Below the pieces are notes generated by a model. It saw only the letters and a program-made list of their open reading frames with translations, was not told where the DNA came from and made no database searches. The position numbers and the translations under genes were made by a program. A stretch of DNA of 14,055 bases from Streptococcus sp. (lineage in GTDB: Bacteria; Bacillota; Bacilli; Lactobacillales; Streptococcaceae): positions 1 to 14,055 of the forward strand of contig JAPJPE010000025.1 of NCBI GenBank assembly GCA_030825825.1, written 5' to 3'. Of this stretch, positions 1 to 6,263 are shown in pieces (the stretch's first letter is position 1; every line of letters begins with the position of its first letter).

Positions 1-1
1 C

Positions 2-34
2 AAACCAAGCCTAGCCTTTGAAGGAATTGAATAA
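2..34 (+). CDS. 3' end of an upstream gene (tentative)
   Basis: A reading frame open from the window edge ends in KPSLAFEGIE and TAA at 32-34, nine bases before a terminator hairpin. That placement is what the last codons of a gene would look like. A second frame also closes early (TGA at 19-21), so the frame choice is not proven. Only about ten residues are visible and no family can be named. Confidence 0.35.
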   Translation, partial: KPSLAFEGIE

Positions 35-42
35 GAAAAAGG

Positions 43-76
43 AGCCAATTGGATGCGCGATTCCAATGGCTTTTTT
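43..76 (+). terminator. Rho-independent terminator
   Basis: The arm AGCCA(A)TTGGA at 43-53 pairs with TCCAATGGCT at 62-71 with a single bulged A, leaving a short loop, and a run of T follows at 71-76. A-rich sequence (about 35-40) precedes it. It probably ends the gene whose tail lies at 2-34 and separates it from the cluster beginning at 170. An ATG at 53 lies inside this hairpin, which argues against that ATG being a real start. Confidence 0.75.
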
Positions 77-104
77 GTTGGGATCTCACCAACTAGTAGC
101 GTAT

Positions 105-133
105 TTGCGAGTCGAAAGAAAATTCGGTATGAT
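105..133 (+). promoter_or_regulatory. Promoter for the lipoprotein/membrane protein cluster
   Basis: TTGCGA at 105-110 and TATGAT at 128-133 are separated by exactly 17 bases, matching a sigma-A promoter at four of six and five of six positions. It lies between the terminator and the lipoprotein start at 170, which would give a leader of about 30 bases. The following genes (170-4053) are closely spaced and could all be read from it. Confidence 0.6.
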
Positions 134-169
134 AGAGGGAATAAAACTGAGGTGGAAGAGAGAATAGAG

Positions 170-1147
170 ATGAAAAAAGAAAAGAGATCTAAATATAGAA
201 TTGGCACGATGCTTGTCTTTGCGGTCTGTTTGCTACTGGTTGCAGGATGCGAATCACAAAAGAAAATTGAAAAAAGTGATAAGAGTAAAGAGTCCTACGA
301 ATTTTCAATCTATAATGCAAAATCTGACATTAAAGATTTCCAATTTATCCATAATAAAAATGGGCTTGTGGTCGAATGGAAGTTTGATGAAAAAGAACGG
401 AAGAAATCTTTACAGTCTCCTGATTCATCAGATTGGGTTGAGGTGAACTCTAATTACTTGGTTAGACAAAGAAACAGAGTAAGAGGTATTATTCCATCGA
501 AAAAAATGAAGTCAGATGAATACGCCCATTTAGAGATCTATGATTTAACAGGGAGTAAGGCGAAACGAAAGGAAGTCGATCTTTGGAAGATGATGGTGGA
601 GTATGTAAAAAATGATGATTTCGAGCTCTATGGATCTTTTCCAACTCTTCGAAAAATGAATGGGAATGACTACGCTATAATTAAAATTATGAAGCAAACT
701 CAGCCACGTTATTTTTTGCTTAATCTTAAAACACTTAAAATTGATAAAGAAATAACGGAAGAAAAAGTAAATGAGAAAAATAGAGTGTTTCTTTTTATTT
801 CTACCCGTAAAGGTTACCCCGCTGGAATCCATCACTTTTATAATGGTTTTTGGAAAGATAAATCTTACAAGGGGGATATCAATTTAAAAGCATCTTATCC
901 GACAGCATTTAAACTCTTTTCAAAACCAGAAGGTTTTGCGTATAAAGTGATCAATTCTGAGAACGGTGCCATTACGAATGGAAAAGAACTGATAGATCTT
1001 GAATCAGAATTTCTTAAATTAGGTTCCACTGTGTACGATTATGCCTATCTGCCTAAAGAACTGAGTATTGAAAATAAAGATACGAAAATCTCTCAGTTTG
1101 ATGAGATTCAACAGTATTATAACGGTAAACCTATTTCAAATTGGTAA
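170..1147 (+). CDS. Lipoprotein of unknown function, paralogous C-terminus with 1788-2696
   Basis: This is a predicted 325-residue membrane-anchored lipoprotein. I chose the ATG at 170 because it begins a textbook lipoprotein signal: basic MKKEKRSKYR, a hydrophobic core at about residues 12-25, and a lipobox LVAGC with the lipidated Cys at 27. The longer frame from 53 would start inside a terminator hairpin and bury the signal peptide. The mature part is rich in Lys, charged and without membrane segments, so it should be displayed on the outer face of the membrane. The last residues (FDEIQQYYNGK) closely match the end of the protein at 1788-2696 (YDEFKQYYNGK), pointing to a shared fold or duplication. 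I recognise no catalytic motif. The gene is first in an AT-rich run of membrane and lipoprotein genes. Its role is unknown; an immunity or surface-binding role is only inference from context. Confidence 0.75.
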   Translation: MKKEKRSKYRIGTMLVFAVCLLLVAGCESQKKIEKSDKSKESYEFSIYNAKSDIKDFQFIHNKNGLVVEWKFDEKERKKSLQSPDSSDWVEVNSNYLVRQRNRVRGIIPSKKMKSDEYAHLEIYDLTGSKAKRKEVDLWKMMVEYVKNDDFELYGSFPTLRKMNGNDYAIIKIMKQTQPRYFLLNLKTLKIDKEITEEKVNEKNRVFLFISTRKGYPAGIHHFYNGFWKDKSYKGDINLKASYPTAFKLFSKPEGFAYKVINSENGAITNGKELIDLESEFLKLGSTVYDYAYLPKELSIENKDTKISQFDEIQQYYNGKPISNW

Positions 1148-1195
1148 TGAGAGATTTTTTAGAAAACATACAAGGAGAATGAAAAAGAGGTTATT

Positions 1196-1741
1196 ATGCC
1201 AACAATGATTAATTTAGGAATATGGAAAAACAAGAATTATCATTTTGATTGGGAGGAAAAAGTCCTACTAGAAGAAACATCTTCTCCTACTAACTGGTCT
1301 TATCTACTGCTTCCAGTCACATTATTTATTATCCACAAAATTTCGGATGGATTAGCGGAAGCTGGACTATTTGACAATCAGTTGGTACGACTTGGAACGA
1401 TTCCGATTTTAGGTGTCTTCTCCTACTTTCTTGCTGCGTGGATCATTCGATATTACCATGCGAGTCTGAAATTACAGCCATCCAAGTTAGAAGAGGATCA
1501 AAGCAAAAAGTTGATCAGGTCCTTGAAGAGACGGAAGGTGTACTTTACATTTCTGGTCAATCTTTTTAGGTTCCTAACTGTAGCAGCTATTCTTTTGTTT
1601 GTCATCGGAAATGAAACCATTGCAGCACTCTTTTTGATGGTTAGTTTTATAGTGATATTTATGTTTAAATTTGATTACCAACTTCATAAATGGAATGATA
1701 TGATAGAGATCATATCTCAAGAATTGGAAAATGGTAAGTAA
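1196..1741 (+). CDS. Four-TM membrane protein of unknown function
   Basis: The predicted product is a 181-residue integral membrane protein. A short soluble N-terminus of about 33 residues is followed by hydrophobic segments at about 35-50 and 65-87. A strongly basic loop (about 91-114, with KSL-type and KRRK motifs) comes next, and then segments at about 115-138 and 140-158 and a short polar tail. The purine-rich AAGAGG at 1185-1190 sits 5 bases before the ATG. The plan of two membrane segments, charged loop, two membrane segments resembles that of the DUF443-like protein at 2794-3462, although I see no clear sequence match. It lies 48 bases after the lipoprotein gene and is probably in the same operon. 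Function is not recognised; a self-protection membrane protein is one possibility. Confidence 0.7.
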   Translation: MPTMINLGIWKNKNYHFDWEEKVLLEETSSPTNWSYLLLPVTLFIIHKISDGLAEAGLFDNQLVRLGTIPILGVFSYFLAAWIIRYYHASLKLQPSKLEEDQSKKLIRSLKRRKVYFTFLVNLFRFLTVAAILLFVIGNETIAALFLMVSFIVIFMFKFDYQLHKWNDMIEIISQELENGK

Positions 1742-1787
1742 GAAAATCTCTGATAGTCAAGAGGATTTTGAAAAGTAGGTGGGCGTA

Positions 1788-2696
1788 TTGAAAAAATTTT
1801 TAAGTTTTAAACTGGTTTTTCTAATTGGTGTTGTAGTTGGTTTGGTGTTTTATTTTAAACCTTCAGAGACTAAGAAAAATCCTATAGAAGATAGACCGAG
1901 ATCAACAAAAATCATTCATGAAGGGAATCTCAAGGATGTTCAGTTATTTGGTGAGAAAAATCAATTTGTTTTGAGTAAGGATCTGACCTTGGTTGATGGG
2001 AAGTATCTGGTTGGTTTTGACTATGTAAAAACCGATGACAGAATAAAATGGGAGTATGTCGGATTCCGATATTACGAGATTGACAATCATTTTAAAGGAA
2101 CAACCGTAAATGCTTTAGATGAGATTCGTAAGACAGCACCAAAAGCCTTTATTTATGATTATCAAATAAATGTTAATAGTGGAGTAAGTGTTGTAGATCT
2201 AATCTATTTTGATTCTCGTAGTGCAATGGAACGTAGTATTGGAAATGGGAAAAATGTTTACTACAAGTTAGATGAACAGAAATACTACAGTGAATATGCT
2301 ATCCCAGAGGGCAGTACAGTTAAGGAAAATATTATATACTGTACAAATTTAAAAGAGTTGATTATTAAGAATACCGGTTTCGAACTTCAAGCAGGATTTA
2401 AATTTCAGAAACAGGCTAAGAATGTAAATACAGATATCAATTTATTTGTAATTTATCCGGAATTCAAAGAGAAAATGTTGAGTGGTGAGTACTGGATTGA
2501 ACCTAGATTACAGTTGTTAAGTAGTAAGGAATGGTTTGATACTCTTCTTCATTGGTTTGCACCTAAGGGACAGGACACCTTACCTGGGGTAAAAATTGAA
2601 GCTCAGTACTCAATAGATGGTCAAGAACATGAAATTCGTTCTTATGATGAGTTTAAACAATACTACAATGGAAAAGGTGGTGAATTGGCTGAGTAG
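1788..2696 (+). CDS. Membrane-anchored extracellular protein of unknown function
   Basis: This predicted 302-residue protein has one N-terminal hydrophobic segment (about residues 8-23, after MKKF) and no lipobox Cys, so the rest is probably outside the cell on a membrane tether. I prefer the TTG at 1788: AGGTGG at 1777-1782 lies 5 bases upstream and the product then begins MKKF. The GTG at 1779, three codons earlier, would lie within that ribosome binding site. The C-terminus YDEFKQYYNGK matches the end of the lipoprotein at 170-1147, and both proteins stop within a few residues of it, so the two genes appear related although the rest has diverged. Its body is rich in aromatic and charged residues, with no enzyme motif that I recognise. 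The stop is immediately followed by a coding remnant in another frame. Confidence 0.7.
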   Translation: MKKFLSFKLVFLIGVVVGLVFYFKPSETKKNPIEDRPRSTKIIHEGNLKDVQLFGEKNQFVLSKDLTLVDGKYLVGFDYVKTDDRIKWEYVGFRYYEIDNHFKGTTVNALDEIRKTAPKAFIYDYQINVNSGVSVVDLIYFDSRSAMERSIGNGKNVYYKLDEQKYYSEYAIPEGSTVKENIIYCTNLKELIIKNTGFELQAGFKFQKQAKNVNTDINLFVIYPEFKEKMLSGEYWIEPRLQLLSSKEWFDTLLHWFAPKGQDTLPGVKIEAQYSIDGQEHEIRSYDEFKQYYNGKGGELAE

Positions 2697-2788
2697 AGCT
2701 TTTTCTGGAAAAACGGGAGTTTAAGGAAGCTGGTTTGGATCAGGTTGGTACCGTCTTGGATGCTATGTTGAAAGCATGTAGGAAGTAA
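2693..2788 (+). pseudogene. Coding remnant (C-terminal fragment) between two genes
   Basis: A frame opens at 2693, overlapping the stop of the preceding gene, and runs to TAA at 2786-2788. It encodes about 31 residues beginning VELFLEKREFKEAG and ending LDAMLKACRK. The composition is that of a real amphipathic protein end, yet there is no start codon or ribosome binding site in this frame. It could be the broken tail of a lost gene or the product of recombination between tandem paralogs. It does not look like a frameshifted continuation of the upstream gene, because that gene already ends like its paralog at 170-1147. The parent family is not recognised. Confidence 0.45.
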
Positions 2789-2793
2789 GTAGA

Positions 2794-3462
2794 ATGTTAG
2801 AATATAAAGAAACAAGTATTTTCTGTCACCAACTGGTAGAGTACGATGGCAAAAAATTTCTGTTAGATGCTAGTACCATGAAGCCGAAGCTCTATTATTG
2901 GGGGTTGCCAACGGAAACGATCACTGTTGAGATGATGGAAGTAGATAAAAAAGTTGAAATTCCAGGCACACCCATCCATAAAATAAATGGGGGGACAGCA
3001 GCTATCATAGTCCAGCCATTTGTTGGAGTGGTTTATAGTCTCTTAAAAAAGCTATTCAGTGACTATGCTATTAGTCAGCAAATTTTTCTAAAGATAGTCT
3101 TATTTGTGGTTGCCATGTTTATATCTTTTATACTCTTTCGATTTTCTATAGTAAAGGCTCGTAAAAAAGTTAAGAATCTATTTCCTACAGTGAGGAAGAG
3201 ATACAGGGTGACTTTCAAGCCGATACCAGAAAGAAAGCAAATTTTTGATGCCCATCTATTAAATATTGTCTTATTGGCCTGTTTAGCTATGTATTTATTT
3301 AATAATAATGGTCAAGAAGGGATCTTTTTAGTGATAGGCGGTATTCTTACAGCTTTTCTATTGACCTTCGAATTTGGCAAAGTTCCAGTTCTTTTGGGAG
3401 CTAAAACAGGGAATTTAAGTCTTGATAGTGTAGAAGAGATCATCATTGAAAAAAGTAACTAG
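2794..3462 (+). CDS. DUF443-like (tandem five-TM) membrane protein, possible immunity protein
   Basis: The predicted product is a 222-residue integral membrane protein. It starts with a soluble stretch containing VEYDGKKFLLDAST followed by a Trp/Gly/Leu/Pro patch (about 12-40). Hydrophobic segments lie at about 68-88 (weaker), 96-117, 152-168 and 175-193, with a basic Arg/Lys loop at about 118-150. The N-terminal pattern and the layout fit the DUF443 / tandem five-TM family known mainly from staphylococci. One member of that family, TsaI of Staphylococcus aureus, protects against the membrane-depolarising type VII toxin TspA. That family call is mine by pattern and not verified by profile search. 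AGGAAG at 2780-2785 is 8 bases before the ATG. The gene sits among other membrane and lipoprotein genes; an orphan immunity role is inference. Confidence 0.65.
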   Translation: MLEYKETSIFCHQLVEYDGKKFLLDASTMKPKLYYWGLPTETITVEMMEVDKKVEIPGTPIHKINGGTAAIIVQPFVGVVYSLLKKLFSDYAISQQIFLKIVLFVVAMFISFILFRFSIVKARKKVKNLFPTVRKRYRVTFKPIPERKQIFDAHLLNIVLLACLAMYLFNNNGQEGIFLVIGGILTAFLLTFEFGKVPVLLGAKTGNLSLDSVEEIIIEKSN

Positions 3463-3495
3463 AATAGAATGGACAAGAATAAAGGAGTAGAAATC

Positions 3496-4053
3496 ATGAA
3501 AAAAACAATCGTTTTGTTAGTAGCGCTTCTATCATTAACAGCATGCGCCCAGCCTCGACAGGAATCAAAAGATTCTTCGCCGAGGAAAACGGAGCAGACT
3601 TCAAAAGAGTCCTCGGCTGTTAAAAATGAAAAAGGCTTGCAGTTTGTGGTGGGACCACAATATGAAGGAAAAGAATCAAATGTAATTGAACTAGGGAAGA
3701 AATTAACCAAGGAACATCCAGAACTTGGAAATCAAGGAAACCTATCGATCAACTATACTGGCGCAACTTTCTCATCCAATCAACAAGAATATGCCGTTTT
3801 TCTATTGATTAACAAAGCTGGATTTCAAATTGATAAGGATTTTGAGTTTTCATTGAGTTGGAAATATGATGGGCAATTCATTTATCAACATCAACGGATT
3901 GGCTATAAAATTAGTGACAGTGGAGTATTGCCGAATCAATCTGCCACAATTTTGACCTTGCCAATATCCAGTGAGCAAAAACAAATTGTCGAGACCATGA
4001 CACAAGAAGAAAAGATGTCATTAGAGATGTCGGATTTAAAAGTGAATCGGTAG
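3496..4053 (+). CDS. Small lipoprotein of unknown function
   Basis: A predicted 185-residue lipoprotein. The start at 3496 has AAAGGAG at 3481-3487, 8 bases away, and begins MKKTIVLLVALLSLTAC, a classic type II signal peptide with the lipobox LTAC and the lipidated Cys at 17. A frame extending upstream to 3469 lacks this spacing. After the Cys comes a Ser/Lys/Glu-rich flexible linker (about 18-52), then a compact domain of about 130 residues with alternating hydrophobic residues that suggest a beta sandwich. No catalytic motif is evident. It begins 33 bases after the DUF443-like gene and is the last member of the AT-rich cluster. The domain is not one I can name, and a ligand-binding or structural role cannot be distinguished. 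Confidence 0.75.
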   Translation: MKKTIVLLVALLSLTACAQPRQESKDSSPRKTEQTSKESSAVKNEKGLQFVVGPQYEGKESNVIELGKKLTKEHPELGNQGNLSINYTGATFSSNQQEYAVFLLINKAGFQIDKDFEFSLSWKYDGQFIYQHQRIGYKISDSGVLPNQSATILTLPISSEQKQIVETMTQEEKMSLEMSDLKVNR

Positions 4054-4122
4054 GGGAGAGATAGAAATATATCGATGGCTTATCCATTCTCTCTCATTGG
4101 TCCCTTTTCAACTTTTTTCTTG

Positions 4123-4131
4123 TGTTATAAT
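4123..4131 (+). promoter_or_regulatory. Extended -10 promoter of azlCD
   Basis: TGTTATAAT at 4123-4131 is a perfect extended -10 element (TG-n-TATAAT). No good -35 is present at the normal distance; TTTTCA at 4105-4110 is the nearest approximation with a short 15-base gap. This is tolerable for extended -10 promoters. It lies 31 bases before the azlC ATG. Confidence 0.7.
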
Positions 4132-4162
4132 AGAGGTCAATGATTCAGGAAGGAGTGAGAGT

Positions 4163-4858
4163 ATGGAAAAAGATTTTTGGCAGGGGGTGAGGGATGCGCT
4201 GCCGACAGCTCTAGGCTATATCAGTATTGGCCTGGCTTGCGGTGTGGTGGCGTCTCCCTATCTTTCTCCTTTGGAGATGGCCTTGATGAGTGTCTTGGTC
4301 TATGCTGGGGCGGCTCAGTTTGCGATGATCTCTCTGATTGCGGCCCACTCTTCGATCTTGAATATGGCCTTGACCGTGTGTTTGATCAATCTCCGGAATA
4401 TGTTGATGAGTCTGCATACGTCCTCGGATTTTAAGGATGCGAGTCTCGCTCATACCATTGGGATTGGAAGCCTCTTGACCGATGAGAGTTATGGGGTCTA
4501 CTTGAGTGAGAAGTTAAAGACGGACACCATTACAGTTCCTTGGATGCATGGGAACAATCTAGTAGGCTATGGGGCTTGGATCAGTGCGACGGTTATCGGA
4601 ACAGCTCTGGGATCTCTCCTACCAGATCCAAAGGCTTTTGGGCTTGATTTTGCCTTAGTGGCTATGTTTATTGGGATTTTTGCAGCCCAGTTCCAAGGAA
4701 TGCAACTGACAGAAAAGACCAAGACCATGCTCTTGGTGCTCTTAGCAGTAGCAGTAAGTTTCTTTCTCTTCCTCTTTTTTGTTTCGCAACCGCTTGCTGT
4801 GCTAGTTGCGACCTTGATCGGCTGTTTTGTGGGGGTGGTCTGTGATGCGCGTGAATAG
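4163..4858 (+). CDS. azlC: AzlC, large subunit of branched-chain amino acid exporter
   Basis: AzlC with AzlD forms a permease that exports branched-chain amino acids and toxic analogues across the cytoplasmic membrane. The 231-residue product has the family signatures: an N-terminal DALPTALGYISIGLACG motif, VYAGAAQFAMI at about 47-57, and an NLRNMLMSL motif at about 75-83. Several hydrophobic segments follow, ending in a long hydrophobic C-terminal third. AGGAAGGAG at 4147-4155 is 7 bases before the chosen ATG; the longer upstream frame starts before the promoter. The stop codon overlaps the start of azlD by 14 bases, implying coupled translation of the two subunits. The base composition is visibly richer in GC than in the preceding cluster. 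Confidence 0.92.
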   Translation: MEKDFWQGVRDALPTALGYISIGLACGVVASPYLSPLEMALMSVLVYAGAAQFAMISLIAAHSSILNMALTVCLINLRNMLMSLHTSSDFKDASLAHTIGIGSLLTDESYGVYLSEKLKTDTITVPWMHGNNLVGYGAWISATVIGTALGSLLPDPKAFGLDFALVAMFIGIFAAQFQGMQLTEKTKTMLLVLLAVAVSFFLFLFFVSQPLAVLVATLIGCFVGVVCDARE

Positions 4859-5171
4859 TTCTATCTTCATGGCCATTCTGGCCTCAGCCCTCGTTACCTG
4901 GATTCCTCGGATCCTGCCCTTCCTCTTAGTCAAATACAAGGGACTGCCGGCTCCTGTGACCCGCTTTCTCAAATACCTGCCCATTTCCATTATCTTTGCT
5001 TTGGTTTTGTCAAGCTTAGTAGATGGGAAAATGGGAAGCCTCCCGCAGCTCCACTGGTTGGACCTCATGGTGACCATTCCCAGTCTCTTTGTAGCCTTTC
5101 GTTATAAAAACCTTATGGGAACCGTTTTGTTTGGAATTGTCTTGATCGCTCTATTACGATTGGCATTTTAA
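4845..5171 (+). CDS. azlD: AzlD, small subunit of branched-chain amino acid exporter
   Basis: A 108-residue hydrophobic protein with about three to four membrane segments and the AzlD-type sequence TWIPRILPFLL near the N-terminus (about 18-28), followed by RFLKYLPISI. It is the partner of AzlC and is needed for export of branched-chain amino acids. I chose the ATG at 4845, preceded by GGTGG at 4834-4838 within the end of azlC, 6 bases upstream; the start at 4827 lacks that spacing. The reading frame overlaps azlC by 14 bases. No clear terminator follows, and the next gene has its own promoter. Confidence 0.88.
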   Translation: MRVNSSIFMAILASALVTWIPRILPFLLVKYKGLPAPVTRFLKYLPISIIFALVLSSLVDGKMGSLPQLHWLDLMVTIPSLFVAFRYKNLMGTVLFGIVLIALLRLAF

Positions 5172-5182
5172 ATGAAAAAATA

Positions 5183-5229
5183 TGTTACAAAAAAATTACA
5201 ATTGTTACAAAAAAACTTGATTTTTGTAA
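5183..5229 (+). repeat. Direct and inverted repeats overlapping a promoter (candidate operator)
   Basis: TGTTACAAAAAAA occurs at 5183-5195 and again at 5203-5215, 20 bases apart, which puts the copies on the same face of the helix. The second copy also forms an inverted repeat: TTACAAAAA at 5205-5213 pairs with TTTTTGTAA at 5221-5229, across the -35 region of the lipoprotein promoter. The arrangement suggests binding sites for a dimeric regulator. TGTTAC and TGTAAT half-sites resemble the WalR/VicR consensus TGTWAH, but the usual 11-base spacing is not met, so the regulator is unknown. Confidence 0.5.
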
Positions 5230-5244
5230 TAATTGAGGTATAAT
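5217..5244 (+). promoter_or_regulatory. Promoter of the Ser/Lys-rich lipoprotein gene
   Basis: TTGATT at 5217-5222 and a perfect TATAAT at 5239-5244 are separated by 16 bases. Transcription would start near 5251, about 23 bases before the ATG at 5274. The -35 lies inside the inverted repeat at 5205-5229, so a protein bound there would compete with RNA polymerase. Confidence 0.75.
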
Positions 5245-5273
5245 GGGAGTCAGAAAGATAAAGAGGTGATCGT

Positions 5274-5939
5274 ATGAAAAAATCAATCTTCCGTTGGAGT
5301 GCCGCCGTTCTAGTGGCTGCTTCACTTGGTCTAGCTCTCGGTGGTTGTGGTGCTAAGGATAAAAAGACAGCTTCCTCATCCTCCGCAAAAGCATCTACCA
5401 GTAAGGTAGAGAAAAAAGCCAAAAGTAATAGCAAAAAGAGTGCAGCATCTTCTGCTCAGGCAAAAGATACAGCTAGCTCTTCAACTCAAACCAGTAGCGC
5501 GACAGGTACAAAAGACTCTAGTAAGACCGAGAATGCGTCTACTCCGACGCAAGCTACTGTCCCTGCAGAACTGGTGGGAACTTGGGTAGGATCTAGTCCA
5601 CAAGCGGATTCGATTAAAATGACCGTCGATGCCAATGGGGATGTAACAACAGTGGTAAGCTTCAAAAATGACAGCGAACCGACTCGAACAGCTACCTATA
5701 CGGCAAGAGCCGTCCAAGCAACTGGAAATATCTACTATTGGGATGCTGAAGGTCTTGATGGAGCGGATGCCTTACTTCCTGGGATCACAGGGCTAGGTGT
5801 AGCCAACTTCCGACTGGAGCCAGGTTTTGTCTTGGAAGAAGGCCATTATACCCCAATTGTTTTCACAGCGCCTGTCAATACAGAATTTGACTACACCAAA
5901 TACAATGATTTCCGTTTTTCATTAACCAAAGAACAATAA
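5274..5939 (+). CDS. Ser/Lys-rich lipoprotein of unknown function
   Basis: A predicted 221-residue lipoprotein. The N-terminus MKKSIFRWSA, a hydrophobic core and lipobox LGGC (Cys25) mark a type II signal peptide. Residues about 27-92 form a low-complexity Ser/Thr/Ala/Lys linker, of the kind that lets a lipoprotein reach through the cell wall. The C-terminal domain (about 95-221) starts ELVGTWVG and has alternating hydrophobic and polar residues. That is reminiscent of small lipocalin-like or calycin beta-barrel domains found in other streptococcal lipoproteins, but I cannot assign the family. GAGG at 5263-5266 is 7 bases before the ATG. It appears to be a single-gene unit with its own promoter and hairpin terminator, and repeats at the promoter suggest regulation. 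Binding of a small ligand is a guess only. Confidence 0.8.
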   Translation: MKKSIFRWSAAVLVAASLGLALGGCGAKDKKTASSSSAKASTSKVEKKAKSNSKKSAASSAQAKDTASSSTQTSSATGTKDSSKTENASTPTQATVPAELVGTWVGSSPQADSIKMTVDANGDVTTVVSFKNDSEPTRTATYTARAVQATGNIYYWDAEGLDGADALLPGITGLGVANFRLEPGFVLEEGHYTPIVFTAPVNTEFDYTKYNDFRFSLTKEQ

Positions 5940-5943
5940 AAAG

Positions 5944-5970
5944 ACGAACTCGATGGAAAATCGAGTTCGT
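5944..5970 (+). terminator. Hairpin after the lipoprotein gene (weak U-tract)
   Basis: ACGAACTCGAT at 5944-5954 pairs perfectly with ATCGAGTTCGT at 5960-5970 around the loop GGAAA, five bases after the lipoprotein stop. Only a few T bases follow, so termination may be leaky. The same stem recurs at 6234-6258, where it is followed by a proper T run. Confidence 0.6.
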
Positions 5971-6022
5971 TTCAGATTGAAGACAAAGTCATCTTAAAAA
6001 CTTTCCTTAAGTGAGTACGGAC

Positions 6023-6115
6023 GTCAGCGAACTTCGTAGAAGTTCCATGACTAATTATTGAGCCTAAGGTCTCAATAATTCCGAGTGCCTGAAATAAAAA
6101 GTTTCAGGCACTTTT
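6023..6115 (+). repeat. Three consecutive hairpins: structured intergenic element
   Basis: The gene-free stretch 5971-6231 holds three strong hairpins in a row. First, GTCA/TGAC enclosing GAACTTC-GTA-GAAGTTC at 6023-6051. Second, AATTATTGAG at 6053-6062 pairs with CTCAATAATT at 6071-6080, with an inner CC/GG. Third, AGTGCCTGAAA at 6084-6094 pairs with TTTCAGGCACT at 6102-6112 followed by TTTTCTC, which could terminate plus-strand transcription. No open frame with a ribosome binding site covers it. It could be a dispersed streptococcal repeat of the BOX type, or a small structured RNA. Sequence 6116-6231 is AT-rich and shows only a 10-base direct repeat CATTCTAAGA (6149-6158, 6225-6234). Confidence 0.5.
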
Positions 6116-6233
6116 CTCACAGCGGAAAGTTTCGGCATTTTCTTGATTCATTCTAAGAATTGGACCACATTTATATTTCTTTGTAGAATTACTTAACTTA
6201 TTTTACTTTAAAATAGTTTGTCATCATTCTAAG

Positions 6234-6263
6234 ACGAGCTCGAACAAATCGAGTTCGTTTTTT
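6234..6263 (+). terminator. Terminator, near-copy of the hairpin at 5944-5970
   Basis: ACGAGCTCGA at 6234-6243 pairs with TCGAGTTCGT at 6249-6258 (one G-U pair) around the loop ACAAA, followed by six T at 6258-6263. The T run lies on the plus strand side, so it stops transcription coming from the lipoprotein side; on the minus strand it is followed only by TCTT. It abuts the stop codon of the flavoprotein gene at 6262. Confidence 0.75.

Noticed and set aside
53..169. N-terminal extension of the first lipoprotein from ATG 53
   Set aside because: The ATG lies in the loop region of a terminator hairpin, upstream of the likely promoter, and the extension would bury the lipoprotein signal peptide that starts at 170.
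1779..1787. GTG at 1779 as the start of the TM-anchored protein
   Set aside because: It overlaps the AGGTGG ribosome binding site that serves the TTG at 1788. It remains possible and would add only three residues.
1788..2788. Frameshift joining the 1788-2696 gene to the fragment 2693-2788
   Set aside because: The 1788-2696 protein already ends just after the QYYNGK motif, as its paralog does, so it looks complete.
4054..4100. Possible terminator after the 3496-4053 lipoprotein
   Set aside because: GAGAGA/TCTCTC and ATGG/CCAT can pair, but the stems are short, the loop is long and no T run follows directly.
5205..5229. TTACAAAAA/TTTTTGTAA inverted repeat as the azlCD terminator
   Set aside because: The stem is nearly all A-T and it sits over a good -35 element, so an operator reading fits better.
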